The notes: generated from the letters alone by a model not told the origin. 64,000 bases of DNA from Corythucha ciliata (GCA_038030265.1 CM075937.1:29740198-29804197), one strand, 5' to 3'. Numbered from the stretch's first letter, positions 35,205 through 46,513 are shown. Program-made: numbers and translations.

Positions 35205-35560
35205 GAATTTCCTTCGGGCTACATCCGAATGTGCCAAACCCGTAAAATTGGGTCTTCTGTGAGTGTCAAATCCACAAAATTTTGGAGTCGAAAGGCATGA
35301 CCCCACGAAATTGATTTTTTAGAACGCCAAATCCACGATATTTTAGTTTAAAGGGGGGGGGGGAAGCAAATTCTAGCCACTGATGTAAATAAGACCGAGT
35401 AAAGAAGAGGAAGCAAGGTGACTCGGGAATGAGCTGTCTCGTCTCCTCGGTTGACTTCTCGAGTAAGGAACCCCGTCAAATTGAGTTCTATACATGGATC
35501 CATTCCGCAAAATTTGGGTTTAAAAGGGCTGAATCCGCGAAATAGCCAAATTCGATAAAT
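35205..35560 (+). repeat. Degenerate ~40-bp GCGAAATT repeat, locus 6
   Basis: GCCAAACCCGTAAAATTGGG, GTCAAATCCACAAAATTTTGG, GACCCCACGAAATTGATTTTT and GAATCCGCGAAATAGCC at 40-50 bp spacing, broken by an insertion around 35350-35480. Confidence 0.65.
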
Positions 35561-37288
35561 ACGAGTTTTTTGGGTACTACAGGGCTTTTCAAGGGGCACT
35601 TCAGGGCATACTCTTTCTCTTCCAAATATTTGAATGGCTAGCTTGTTGGACAGATGTGAAGGCTGATTAAATGGGTTTAAGTGTTATTTGAAGACCTACG
35701 AAACCCACAAAAAATGTGACGTGTGTTTTAGCCACAGCCGTAGTCCTTCAAACATCAAGTCCTTTGTGTTAACGGGTTCCCAAGTAGCACGGTCGGTAAA
35801 GTAGAGAACGTGTCAACTCGAAAAAAACATATATTATGTATTTCCTTAACGTTTTTAAACAGCTCATTTGCTCAACTCCAAATACATATTTCACAATTTT
35901 ATGCTTATTTCACCCTCGCTTTCTCAAAGTAGGGATAAGCTCGCTTGAAACAACACTCCATTCAGTTCGAAGGGGACTTCTAAAAAGAGTGGGGCTCGTC
36001 TTCACTGGGTCATTGAATAGCGCTTGTTGGAAGACGTTCGTTACAGTTTAAAAACCAAAACCACAGGTGCATTGCTCATTGTGAGGAGCGGATGGTGAGG
36101 AGGAGGACGTCAACAAATTTAATTATAGCGTTCTTATAACATTCTTCGGTTTCTCTTGTCTGGACACTGACTGCCTATCAAATTGTGAGTTGATTTTTTT
36201 TTTTTTTTTTTTTTCCTTTCTTTTTTTTTCAACGGAACAAAGTATTTTAGGAGAAGAATAAACGTTGCTATAGAAAATATCGATAAACTTCTGCTATGGA
36301 AAATAAAATTTACTTAATTGTTCACACCTTCACTCTTAACACGAAAGTGCGTTCGAAGCTTCGGCGCGCACGCAATACATCCAATTTACGAAACCGGCAA
36401 CGCAATAGACGTTTTTCTTCCTACTGTCCGTGATGATTATTTTGTTTCAAAACGCTTCGCAATAAACACATTCTATTCGGGTCGCATTGCATTAAGTTCG
36501 AAAAGAAAAAGGCACGTAACGTAACTTCAAGACTGACGAACTTGACAATTTTGCGTGTTAATTATTCAATTGACGCGGGAGACTCATTTTAGTGTGCATC
36601 ATTATTTCCAATATGTATATCTGTCAATTTAGACAAATCGGTGGGAAAAATCCCTGAATTGGTTATTGTTTTAAACTCTACCTTTACAAGTTTACACTTT
36701 GGTGTAAATGTACGTATATTAAAAGTCCCCGTTGGCGGGGGATTTGTTGGGTCTCTTTTCGGATTTTCGCTCTTAGCTCTATGTTTTAGCGCATTGATCA
36801 CAAAATGCATAGGTAAATAAATATAATTTAAAAATAATAATGACACAATCATTTGCGCTAGGTACCTACATATTTACTTTTGCCTCAAAAAACTGTATGA
36901 TGAACGTCAGCCACACTCGTTCCCAAGCTTCCCTTCGTACCGTATAAGCTAATGCATACTGTCTGCTATCACTAGCGTTAACAACAGACTGTTGAGACAA
37001 AAGTAATTACACCCCCCGGCCAAAAGTAATTATTAATTAGAGTAAAATGTTGTAGATTTTGTCTACTTTAATTTTCCTCTCCATGATCAAGTCGCTACAA
37101 CGAATAGTTTTCGAGTCCAAATTAAAGATTGATTTATTTATTTTTAAATACTCTTTTTGAGCTCAACTCCCATCACCCACGTGGAAGTCAACAAAATATA
37201 TGAAGCGCTAAAAAGAGTAACCGACAATGCGAGTTTTTTCAGCCAATGGTATTTCCCTGTCTAATGCGTTAGACTACCGGAAGTAATA
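35561..37288. other. No gene recognised
   Basis: AT-rich spacer with a long poly-T tract (36196-36214). Short frames of 60-90 codons have no motif. Confidence 0.4.
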
Positions 37289-38123
37289 AATTTCGCTCCG
37301 GCAGCTGGCGGTGCATTTCATTCCGTATACGGATACCCTAAGCCGTCCCAGAAGTAATAATTTTGATACCATAATTTGTTTCATTAAGCCTCTATTTTCA
37401 CCACCCTCTCTTCAAAAATGTCGAAAAGTTTCGGTAGTTTTCCAAGGGCTTTGTTATATTAAATTTTTGTGCCGTATTTTATAATACCTAAACGTGTGAA
37501 TTTAAGCGATTTTTTGAAATTTCATCCCCCATTTCACCCTCCCCCATCAAAGTTTTCGATAAATCTCAATGGAACCCAGGGCTTTCGTTACATTAAATTA
37601 TTGAGTCGAATTTTAGAGCGCCAAGATGAACTAGTGAAGTTCAAAGCTAGTTTTACACTTCCACACCGGAAGGACCACCCCCACCACCTTGACTTTTTCG
37701 AAAAATTAAAATGGGAAACAAAGGCTACTATAACATGGAGTATACGTACCGAATATAATGCTTCTAGAATCAACTGGTGATTTATAGTGATTTTTTGACC
37801 ATTTCAACCCCTATCCCCCCCCTCCACCTCGACCGATTTGGCCCAAATGCAATACCGACCGGGGTCTTATGACTACTGATTTTTGTGTCAAAGCGCGTTC
37901 CGCTAAATTGATTTCTTCGAGAGTTGTGCTAACAAGAAGACGGCCATAATATTATATATATATTCTATATTTATATTCTACATATTCTATATATATATGA
38001 ATTCTGGAGACCACTGAATTCGTGTTCTAGAGGTTCTGAAACGTGAAAAAAAACATGACATGACCCATGTTTGCCACGATCACGACGAGACCAATCGTGC
38101 ATTTTCAGAATGAAATGCACTAA
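37289..38123 (+). mobile_element. HINE-like element, copy 2
   Basis: Starts TTTCGCTCCGGCAGCTGGCG and ends in the CATTTTCAGAATGAAATG hairpin followed by CACTAA. A 10-bp gap removes GTCGGAAAGA near the start relative to other copies. It holds one ~296-bp unit (CTTATGACTACTGATTTTTG, GAGTTGTGCTAACAAG) and an AT microsatellite (37947-37999). Confidence 0.7.
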
Positions 38124-38411
38124 AACAAATTGAAGTACACATTCGCAGTGAGTATAAGCTGTACGGTACGATTGCTTTTATTTAGCAAGTACCCACAGAC
38201 GCTTACCTCTTCCAACTTTTGTGTTCTCCTCTTGTAGCTGAAATTAAATAATTTAATTGTACCCGCTTCTTCATTACACTTAATGGAAGTAACCGCAAAA
38301 AACATTAGATGAAAACATAATTCGGAGGAAAGGGTGCTGAATAATTGATTATAAAGAAGTTCAGACGACATAATAGTATTAATATTGATAAAATCCTTTG
38401 TTTAACAGAAA
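38124..38411. other. Upstream region of the small secreted protein gene
   Basis: The start codon is preceded by TTTAACAG (38401-38408), a possible 3' splice site, so a non-coding first exon is likely here. Confidence 0.4.
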
Positions 38412-38929
38412 ATGAGAAAAGAACTGAGCTTTTCCTGCGCTGCCCTTCTCACTGTTCTAATCCAAACGGTCACGACGTACCCTACAGAAAACCAAGAGCC
38501 GACAGAACTTCGACAAAAGCGAGACGTTAACATTATTCAAGAGAAACTAATTCAAACACTCAACGTGAGTTTTTACTTTTTTAAAAATTTGAACGCAATT
38601 TAATAAAACCCTCACGCGCACTTCAATCGCTAACATAAACAAAATAGCCTCAGCCGGTATTTGACACGATCAAAGAGTCTGAAAAATGTTGCAATACGAT
38701 GCAGCATATCATAGGTGATAAAGTTGTCCAAGCGTATGAAACACTTTCCGCGGCAATACAACCTTTACTGATGGTAACATAATTTTGTTTATTCACGGCT
38801 TTGATCTCTGCTCAGCATAGCAGTAATTTTCTTTGTATGTAGATACCAATGAATGCGAAAAACGCCATTGGACAGCAAGTAACTCAGGTGCTTGACATGA
38901 TCGGAGGAAAATTAGTCGGACTCCAGTGA
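38412..38929 (+). CDS. Small secreted protein with dibasic site, 3 exons
   Basis: Exons 38412-38564, 38648-38773 and 38843-38929 join with phase-0 GT-AG introns to give 121 residues. Residues 1-22 are a signal peptide. RQKR (34-37) is a furin-type cleavage site, so a mature chain of about 84 residues starting DVNIIQEKL is likely. The mature part is helical-looking, with adjacent cysteines at 65-66 (EKCCNTMQ). The last exon starts IPMNAKNAIGQQVTQVLDMI, matching in position and style the IPI exons of the gene 6 kb upstream. No family is recognised. It could be a salivary effector, peptide hormone-like or defence peptide; none of these is shown. Confidence 0.66.
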
Positions 38930-39157
38930 AAAATGAATTCAACAGAACGGTAAGAATATTCAAGATCTCTGCGAATGGCTTCGACGTCCGACAATACTCA
39001 TTATAGAATGTTAAGTTACAGTGCCATTCAAGTTAGTTTTATGTACGAGTTATCAATACATTTTGTAACTAAATTATATCGATGAAATGTATCGGGCCAT
39101 TTTGTTCCTAAAATCCCTGTTTCCCACGTCCGAACCGTAGAAAGGGTTCACATTTGA
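38930..39157. other. 3' flank of the small secreted protein gene
   Basis: CAGAACGGTAAGAATATTC at 38943 could be a donor for a 3' UTR intron. No clear AATAAA is seen nearby. Confidence 0.35.
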
Positions 39158-39290
39158 TGTATTTCACCATAAAAAGTACTATGAGCCTCTTCGCGTGGAT
39201 TCTGCTGTGGTGGTATATTCAGATCTTGTTAGGTTTCTTTCATGTTTGACGACCTCTAGAACACGGATTAGAGTCCATTAGAATTGATTT
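39158..39290 (-). mobile_element. Decayed HINE-like terminal fragment
   Basis: GATGTATTTCACC, GACCTCTAGAACACGGATTAG and TTTCATGTTTGACG follow the order of the hairpin-end segment of the HINE-like copies (GTGCATTTCATT, CACGTTTCAGAACCTCTAGA), with many substitutions. Confidence 0.5.
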
Positions 39291-39344
39291 TCACATAAAT
39301 GTATTAAAGGCCCGTATACACGTGCAAATAAATTGCGACACTTA

Positions 39345-39488
39345 AGCCCTGGTCACACGATGCAATGTTTGAAGTTATATTGCATGCTGGTTTTTTAAAG
39401 ACATATTATGTTCCTCGGTAGTGACCGGATGTTTTTAAAAATCCAGCATGCAATTAAGCTTCAAAAATTGCATCGTGTGAACAGGGCT
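39345..39488. mobile_element. PIF/Harbinger-like MITE, TTA duplication
   Basis: AGCCCTGGTCACACGATGCA and TGCATCGTGTGAACAGGGCT are inverted termini, and TTA flanks both sides (39342-39344, 39489-39491). A further internal pair is GCATGCTGG/CCAGCATGC. Confidence 0.88.
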
Positions 39489-39675
39489 TTATTGAGAGAT
39501 TTGGTCTCAGTTACAAACACTCCTGAGAGAGCTCTCAGACACAATTCCGGCGGCATCAGATTCGACGGCAAATAACTCCCACTAATCAGGCATGCTCAAC
39601 CGATTTCGTTCGTCGTGGTGTGATGTGAATTTGTGGCTGGGAAACACTCTTTCCGTAATAAATTCTCAATTCAGT

Positions 39676-39735
39676 CTTGGTCTTGGTCTAGTAGGCACAG
39701 TCTTGGTCTTGGTCTAGCAGGCACAGTCTTGGTCT
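39676..39735 (+). repeat. 26-bp tandem repeat, ~2.3 copies
   Basis: CAGTCTTGGTCTTGGTCTAG with a GCAGGCA/TAGGCA linker is repeated in tandem, itself built from TCTTGG hexamers. Confidence 0.85.
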
Positions 39736-40220
39736 TGTGGCAGAGGGGGGAGGGGTGAAATTGGCCGTGAAGAACGCGACACTTTCTGTACATCATGGAA
39801 GAAGTGCAGATGTTTTCCTTCGGTTCCTACAGATGTTTTCCTACAGTTGTAATGTAAAAAATACGATGAAAAACGGATTTATCTGCAGACTTCAGAGACA
39901 TTACAAAACCTTCACAATCTTTTAAGCTTTCTTATGGTACCTTTACCTCCATATTTTATGTTACTACTGACGTTTCTGGACAAAATGTTGCAAGAAATAA
40001 CTGAAACTGTGTTTACTCTGAAAAAAGGACATTTTTATTGCCTTGATCAGGAAGGATGTGGGGAGATTGGCAGATGGAGGAGTGTTTATTCTATCATTCA
40101 TTATTGATCCTTTTTAACCAAGAACAGTTTACAATATTCGACGTGACTGAAAAACTAGGCGAAAGAGTCCTAACTCCTAACAGCACACAGGGCCCAAGCA
40201 GGCTGTCAAGTATAATTTAC
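39736..40220. other. No gene recognised
   Basis: AT-rich spacer; nothing supported. Confidence 0.4.
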
Positions 40221-40360
40221 AGCGGTTTCCATTTCCATAAAATTCAGCTCTGGAGCCGAGCATTTCCACCCGTCTTCTCGGAATTGTACCATATAGTAAC
40301 GGAGAAGACGGGTGGAAATGCTCGGCTCCAGAGCTGAATTTTATGGAAATGGAAAACGCC
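40221..40360. mobile_element. MITE, GGCGTTTTCCATTT family, copy B
   Basis: Nearly perfect hairpin: TTTCCATTTCCATAAAATTC, GCTCTGGAGCCGAGCATTTC and CACCCGTCTTCTC on the left are repeated inverted on the right, with a ~25-bp loop. Arms are about 55 bp. Confidence 0.88.
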
Positions 40361-40852
40361 ATAAGTAAAAATTCTTGATGAAGTGAGCAGCAGCCTACCT
40401 TTGCCCCTTCGCCTTCGTGGCTACGCCCCTGAGCACGACTAAAGCAAATGTTTCACCGTTTTATCAATTTGAAAACAATCCGTTTGCATACGCTACATAG
40501 CAAAGCCTCTTAAGTAATTAAGCTAACGCTTCTTACGATTGACCCAACGGTTCCCCCCCCCCCATAATTGTACGACAATCCACTGTACGGAATAAAGTAT
40601 TATCACTACTTTTCGCTAATTCACTTTTTACAAAATTTGACCATCAACAATTTTCATTGGTCCGACATTTTAGTACTTGGCCAAGTAATCTGAGAGATAT
40701 TGTGGATACGGGGGTGGGGGGACCATGGCTGTACTAATGGCTGATGAAAGCTTCGCGTCATCATCATTATGCTGGCTGGTTCCCACAATTGGAATCGATT
40801 TACACAGAAAAATATCAGAAAAAAAGCAGAATTAATTCTCCTGTCCTTTTAA
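40361..40852. other. No gene recognised
   Basis: Spacer with a poly-C run (40553-40563); no supported gene. Confidence 0.4.
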
Positions 40853-41222
40853 GGGGGAGTTGCACGGGTGATTCCTCGACCCCCCTCCAATCAACCCTCG
40901 TCTTCTACTCGGCATACATTTTCTCGCCTTATTTCTGCACTAATCCTGGTTTTGAAGGACTCGTTTTAATCTTCAGGAAATTCCGCATATGGATTAGTTT
41001 TCCTTTTTCCAAATTTTATTTTAAATTCGCCTTGAACTTTTACCTTGTAATTTCACGGTTTTTTTCGACTTATTTGAAAAAAGGAAAACTACTGCATATG
41101 CGGAATTTCCTGAAGATTAAAACGACTCCTTAAAAACCAGGATTGGTGCAGAAATAAGGCGAGAAAATGTATGCCGAGTAGTAGGCTGGAGGGGGTCGAG
41201 GAATCATCACTGCAGTTCCCCC
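40853..41222. mobile_element. 370-bp piggyBac-like MITE with TTAA duplication
   Basis: The ends GGGGGAGTTGCACGG and GCAGTTCCCCC start ~150-bp imperfect inverted arms (GATTCCTCGACCCCCCTCCA, CGGCATACATTTTCTCGCCT, ATTTCTGCACTAATCCTGG). TTAA lies immediately outside both ends (40849-40852, 41223-41226), the piggyBac signature. A 129-codon frame across it (40744-41133) is a reading of the arms, not a gene. A half copy lies at 28490-28640. Confidence 0.85.
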
Positions 41223-41498
41223 TTAATAAGTCACCTTCCATAACCACCATGACCAACTAAAACCACATAAGACCATCTAGGACACACGTGTATCAAGTAT
41301 TTCCTTAATTGCATTGAACAAATTATAACCTTAAAAATACTTTGGTAAGTAAACACTCACAATGAACCAAATTTGGAGAACAAGAATTCCTGCCATCATG
41401 TGGCATTCATGACGACAAATTTAACAATCGCCGAGATCTCGGTCACCTATGTCATATTTGTGTCGTACCACTTTCTACGTTTCTAGGAGGTTCTCCCA
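41223..41498. other. No gene recognised
   Basis: Short spacer; nothing supported. Confidence 0.4.
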
Positions 41499-42838
41499 AC
41501 TCGCATTTTCAAAGTATAATGATATAGTACAGGAAATAAAGCCAGAATAGCGGCAAAATTCAGCCCAATTTCAAATATGGCTTTAAAAAGTCCTTTTGAT
41601 GTATACTTTGAGAGTTCGAAGAGTCCGCAACGATACGGGGTGGCGAACGAAGGGCGGGTAGACGTTGGCCAACTCACCCCTACAGGGGATGAAAAAAATT
41701 GCTCAAACGAGGTGACTAATCTTATGCAGTTGTGTGTGTTGAGTCAATAAAAATCAGCCCCAAGTCCGTGGGCCGATTACTTTTCTAGTTATGGCATAAT
41801 TTGTACGAAAAAACGTTGTTTTTGGCTTGATTAGTTTATTAAAATCCTCACGCCCTACATTTAGTGATGAAGGCGTTTCATATGTCGTATCTGAAGTTGT
41901 TTTTGGTGCTGAATCAAATGCACGGTAGCTCGATTCTCGGAGATAAATATTATTTGACTTATGAACGAAAATACCCGAAAAAAACACGATTTTTTTCTAT
42001 ACTTAAATGTGCCCTAAAAAATGTTTATAATGATTTACGCAGTACTGACCATTTTCTCCCATCGTACGCAGTATTTTGTGCTGAATTGAATGAGCTATAG
42101 TGGGGATCGGTAGTAAAAATACTTTTCGAGTTACGGACAAATATCCACAGCATTTTTAAAGGATTTGTTCTTAAATTTGTGAGCGTATCTCAGAAAGTAT
42201 TGACCCCAGCGATCCCTGCAAACGCTCATTCGATTCAGCACAAAAAACTACGTAAGATTAGAGAACATGGTTAGTCCTGGCCAAAATTTTGATACATATT
42301 TTCATCGCACATCAAAGTATCGGGAAAAACTCGTTTTTACGGGTTGAAAATCGTGTTTTCGTTAGTAACTCAAAGAATATTGATCGCAGAGAAACGAGCC
42401 ACTACTCATTCGACTCAGCGCCAAAAACTACTTCAAAAATCACATCTACGTCAACTGCATTGCTAAACGTTGGACGTGAGGATGTTTTGGTACTATTTAA
42501 GCCAAAAACCAAGTTTTTTGGTACAATTTACGTCGTAACTCAAAAAATAATCGTCGCACGGACTTGTGGTTGATTTTTATCGACTCGGCACACACAACTA
42601 CATAGGATTAGACACCCAGTTCGGGCAAATTTCTTCTCCCCTTATAACGTTGAGTTGGCCAACGTCTACCCTCCCTTCAAATGGTGTTTGCGCACCCCGT
42701 ATCGTTGCGGACCCCTCGAATCCTCAAAGTATGCATCAAAAAGAATTTTTTGAGCCACATTTGAAGTTGGCCCGAATTTTGCCACTATCTGCCTTTTTTA
42801 AGATTTATTTCCTGTACTATCATAAGATACGGCGAGTT
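41499..42838. mobile_element. 1.3-kb foldback element
   Basis: Left arm motifs AACTCGC, TAGTACAGGAAATAAA, GCGGCAAAATTC, GCAACGATACGGGGTG and AGACGTTGGCCAACTCA reappear inverted at 42640-42838. Inner arms with CAAAAACTACTTC/GAAGTTGTTTTTGG and AAAACGTTG-type segments also pair across a centre near 42170. No transposase frame. Arms have diverged, so the element is old. Confidence 0.8.
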
Positions 42839-42927
42839 TAGTAATTAATGACATACTTCCGGCTTTTTCAAAACGCTCGAATTGGACCTTCCATTCCACT
42901 AACTTATCCATCTGATTTCTTACCTTA

Positions 42928-43055
42928 GGCTTCGGTTACTATGCATGCGATTTCTGACGAGTTTGTCCCCCGTACGTATTCTGACGAGGATTTCTCAGTG
43001 TTCTGTTCGTCAGAACACATTTTCGTCAGAAATCGCATGCATAGTAATCGTAGCC
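42928..43055. mobile_element. PIF/Harbinger-like MITE, TTA duplication
   Basis: GGCTTCGGTTACTATGCATG, then CGATTTCTGACGA, is repeated inverted at the right end (TCGTCAGAAATCG, GCATAGTAATCGTAGCC). TTA flanks both sides (42925-42927, 43056-43058). It lies ~90 bp downstream of the POC1 stop codon. Confidence 0.9.
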
Positions 43056-43142
43056 TTAGCCACACTTCTTTTTAAACAAGGAACTAAAACAATTGGCGTA
43101 ACATTTTTGATTGAGTGGAATAAAACTATTGACAGGGAATCA

Positions 43143-45288
43143 CTACCTTTCATCATTTTGAGGTTGGTCGGTCTCCGTCTCCAGAGCAGAAATGCGATGG
43201 TCGATTTCCGACACCTGAAACAAAGAAGATACACCTGTGAAACAAAAATCCCGAATAGACACCGAAATCCCTGAACCATATTATCTACTGAATCAGCAGA
43301 CATTTATTGCTTCAGTAAAATTACGTTTTAGAGAGGAGCTATCCAATGCTGAACTACATCAAGATGCGTGGAATTGCAAACAAACGGGTTTTTCAGATTC
43401 AATTTAAGTGCATTACAAGCAACACTTTTCCTGGAGGCAACAAGACTCTTATTTCTTATCACTAAGACAGAGTCAGACTCCAGCAGTGAAAATGCATAGA
43501 AGTCTATGGGTGCTTTCACACTAGGCGTGGACTCGCGTTTTGTGAGCCATCGCACTACCATGACTCCTGCAACTCGGACAAGACTCTTGACTCCGCGTCG
43601 CGCTCCCCAGCAAAATATACAGAGGTCAATGGGTAACAGAAGCAGATGCCCCAAATATGGTAGGATAGTGCAAGCTTTTTTTCCTGTTCCAAATACTAGA
43701 TACTTCCCTGAACGTGGACTCGCAGCAGTGATTCAACAATGTACCTTTTTTGCTAGTTGACCAATTCCATCAAGAAGTTGGGACAGCCCTACTTCCAAAT
43801 TTGGGGGTTCAATCAAGTCACTTTTGGAATCGTCAACGTCCTTGATCTCAGGGTCTGACGATGAGTCCTCATAATCGCCAGCTCGATAAATCTGAAATTT
43901 CAACCAACGGTTTTACAACTCTAAACAATCGATCCAAAAGGGGAAGTTTCAATACCGGAATATCAGTTTGGTTGTTTCCCGTTATCGTCGCTTCAATTTT
44001 GGGTAGCTCATCCTCATCGTACTCGATGAAACTTTCTTTCAACTCGTCGTCTATGTCACCGATGACGTCCAAGTTGGTGCGCCAGACTAATACATTTTTG
44101 TCTTCCGAGGCTGTAGCAAAATGTTCACCACTTTTGGAGAAAGACACGCGGGTAACGGGTTTGGAGTGGCCTTCGAGGGACAGAAATGCTCGCCCTTCGA
44201 TCAAATCGAGCATCTAGAAGGTGAGAATCATTAAGTACAAATAAATAAATAAAAGACCTCGGACTCTTACTTTACAAGTTTTGTCTTCTCCACCAGTCAA
44301 TAGATAATTACCGGATGGGTGAAACGCGACTGTATTGACAGCTCCCTGGTGGCACGAATAGTATTGAATCAATTTCATAGATCGAATGTCGTACACTTTA
44401 GCTGCACTGCTGTCCATTGCAACACCGAGGCAAAGTGAAGATGGATGGAATTCAACGTGCCGTGGCACCCCTGAATTAATTCCGAAAGACATTTCGTAAG
44501 AAGCAACTAAGGAACGCCAACAAAATTGATGCGTGTACCCCTAATTTCGTGGAACGTGTGAACCAATTTGCCAGAAATTGGGTCCCAAATTCGGACAGTT
44601 TTATCGTCACCGCAGGACACGATCAAAGAACCTTCAGTGGAATAAGTAGCGTAACGAACCCAATTGGTGTGCCCAGTCAATGACACTAAAAATCTGCTCT
44701 AATGCCAAAATTTTATGTTAATAAAGATTCTTAAGGAAAACGTAAGAACAAATAATGGACCTTCTCAACGCAGTCTTCCATATTTTTATGATTTTGTCAT
44801 TAGACGCGGTCACCAAGTGCCCTCCATCAGGAGAGTATTGCACCGACTGAACTGTAGACATGTGAGCTTTGAACTCTACGGATTTTCCTTGTACCTAATG
44901 TTGGCGGAAAATTAGATTATGTACAATTTAAAAGCACTATTCAACTTACTGATGACATCCAAAGACGGACGAATTGCCCTTGACATGACGCGATGAATCC
45001 TCCTTTTGGGGAGTAACAGGCATGATTGACCGGCAAATTTTTCGACTTATACCTTCGGAGGATTCATTTCATTACAACCCGAGGACATGACAAATCGTTT
45101 TTCACGAATCATAGTGAATATTACCTCAAGGATCCAGTCGGCGTCAACAGATTCCATTTGATGAAGGAATTGTCGAGACTAGACGAAATCAAATGTTGCT
45201 CATTTGGGCTGAAACTGAGAGATGTGACAGTTGCTTTGTGGCCGAGGAATTGCTGCTCAGCCACTGGATCTCCCTCACGCATCGACAT
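43143..45288 (-). CDS. POC1: POC1 centriolar WD40 protein, 8 exons
   Basis: Centriole/basal-body protein. Exons in transcript order: 45288-45125, 45052-44950, 44894-44761, 44696-44539, 44470-44271, 44213-43956, 43891-43745 and 43214-43143. All introns are GT-AG; 411 residues. Seven WD40 blades fill residues ~15-290, including GHKATVTSLSFSPNEQHLIS, KAHMSTVQSVQYSPDGGHLV, GHTNWVRYATYSTEGSLIVS, CHQGAVNTVAFHPSGNYLLT and GHSKPVTRVSFSKSGEHFAT. The segment MLDLIEGRAFLSLEGH is typical of POC1. After an acidic linker, the short C-terminal exon VSEIDHRISALETETDQPQN gives the terminal coiled coil, shorter than in vertebrates. Metazoans may have POC1A and POC1B; which one this is cannot be told. An inverted-repeat transposon begins only ~64 bp upstream of the start codon. 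Confidence 0.93.
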
Positions 45289-45644
45289 TTACGATAAACT
45301 TATTTCCGTTTCATAAATCAGATTTAGACGAAAACTAACAGTCACAGTAAAGTTAAAAGTTCAACGGGTGTGAAGTTAGCCTCGTTTCTGCCTCGAACAT
45401 ACTAAACCGCAATACACATTGGCCCATCAAATCTATATATAGCCAAAAAGATGCTAACATTCCAAAGCGTGGGTCTACAGCAAACAAAGCAGAACGCTAA
45501 TGGCGTAACTACTCATCTAGCAGCAGCAAAATTAACGCTAACATTCCTTTTTGCACTAAACTCATGAGGCATTCACAAATGGACAGTGGAATAATTAATG
45601 GATTATCAAGCAACCCCAACGTCCCAAAGAGTAAAATGCGAAGG

Positions 45645-46330
45645 TGACATAAAATCTTGAAAAAATCACAGCCACCCTGCAACTACCCACGAACAACAAT
45701 CTAGAGTCAGCCTCATCAGAAATTTTAACCCCTCTCTTTTAAAATTCGTCAATGTTCGAAAAACGAGAAATTAAAGCGTTTTCAAGACGTCCCCACGTAA
45801 AAAAAGCGAAGCAAACACAGAATCTTCTTGAAAAAAATAACAGGCACCCCGCAACAACCCCCCAACAGTAGTCCGTAATTAACCTCATCCCACCAATAAA
45901 AATCTTCAAAGTTGTAGAACACAGGAAATGCATGGTTTTTGATGGGGCCCCCTCATAAAAACCAAGGGGCTCATAGAATCTTCTTGAAAAAATTGAAGGC
46001 ACCCCCCCGAACAATATTCCGTGGTTATCCTCATCCGACCTCTCTCCCCCTCTCCGATAAAAATCGTCAAACTTAGAAAATACAGGAAATGCACGGTTTG
46101 TGATGGGGCCCCCCTCATAAAAACCAAAGAGCCCATAGAATCTTCTCGAAATAAATCACAGGCACCCCGCGACTACCCCCGAACGATAGCCAGTGGTTAG
46201 CCTCATCCGACCTCTCTCCTCCTACTCTCCGCTAAAAATCGTCAAACTTAGAAAATACAGGAAATACACGGTTTTTGATGGGGCCCCCCTCATAAAAACC
46301 AAGGGGCTCATAGAATCTTCTCATAGAAAA
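45645..46330 (+). repeat. Sub-terminal tandem repeats, left arm
   Basis: AATCTT-CTTGAAAAA recurs at 45651, 45822, 45978, 46137 and 46312, giving units of 156-175 bp. Each contains GGCACCCC, a CCTCATCCGACC-type segment, AGAAAATACAGGAAATRCAC and GGGGCCCCCCTCATAAAAAC. Confidence 0.85.
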
Positions 46331-46378
46331 AGATTAAATGAAGGTCAGTTTGGCCCCACTGACCCCCAGTGGGGACCC

Positions 46379-46513
46379 ACTTACTTCAAAAGTGACACAA
46401 CTCAAAAAATATGAATTTTCAATTATGACTATCAAGGCCGTGGGCCCCCACTGACCACCTTGATAGTCATAATTTCAAATTCATGTTTTTTGAGTTGTGA
46501 CTTTTGAAGTAAG
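46379..46513. repeat. 135-bp near-perfect hairpin
   Basis: ACTTACTTCAAAAGTGACAC, AACTCAAAAAATATGAA and TTATGACTATCAAGG are repeated inverted after a ~25-bp loop rich in GGGCCCCCA. Arms are about 55 bp. It may be a MITE or a sub-terminal part of the composite element. Confidence 0.85.

Noticed and set aside
40744..41133. 129-codon frame
   Set aside because: Crosses the border and both arms of the TTAA-flanked MITE; not a gene.
43861..44217. 118-codon frame on the + strand
   Set aside because: Lies exactly antisense to POC1 exons 6 and 7; the minus-strand WD40 reading explains the sequence.
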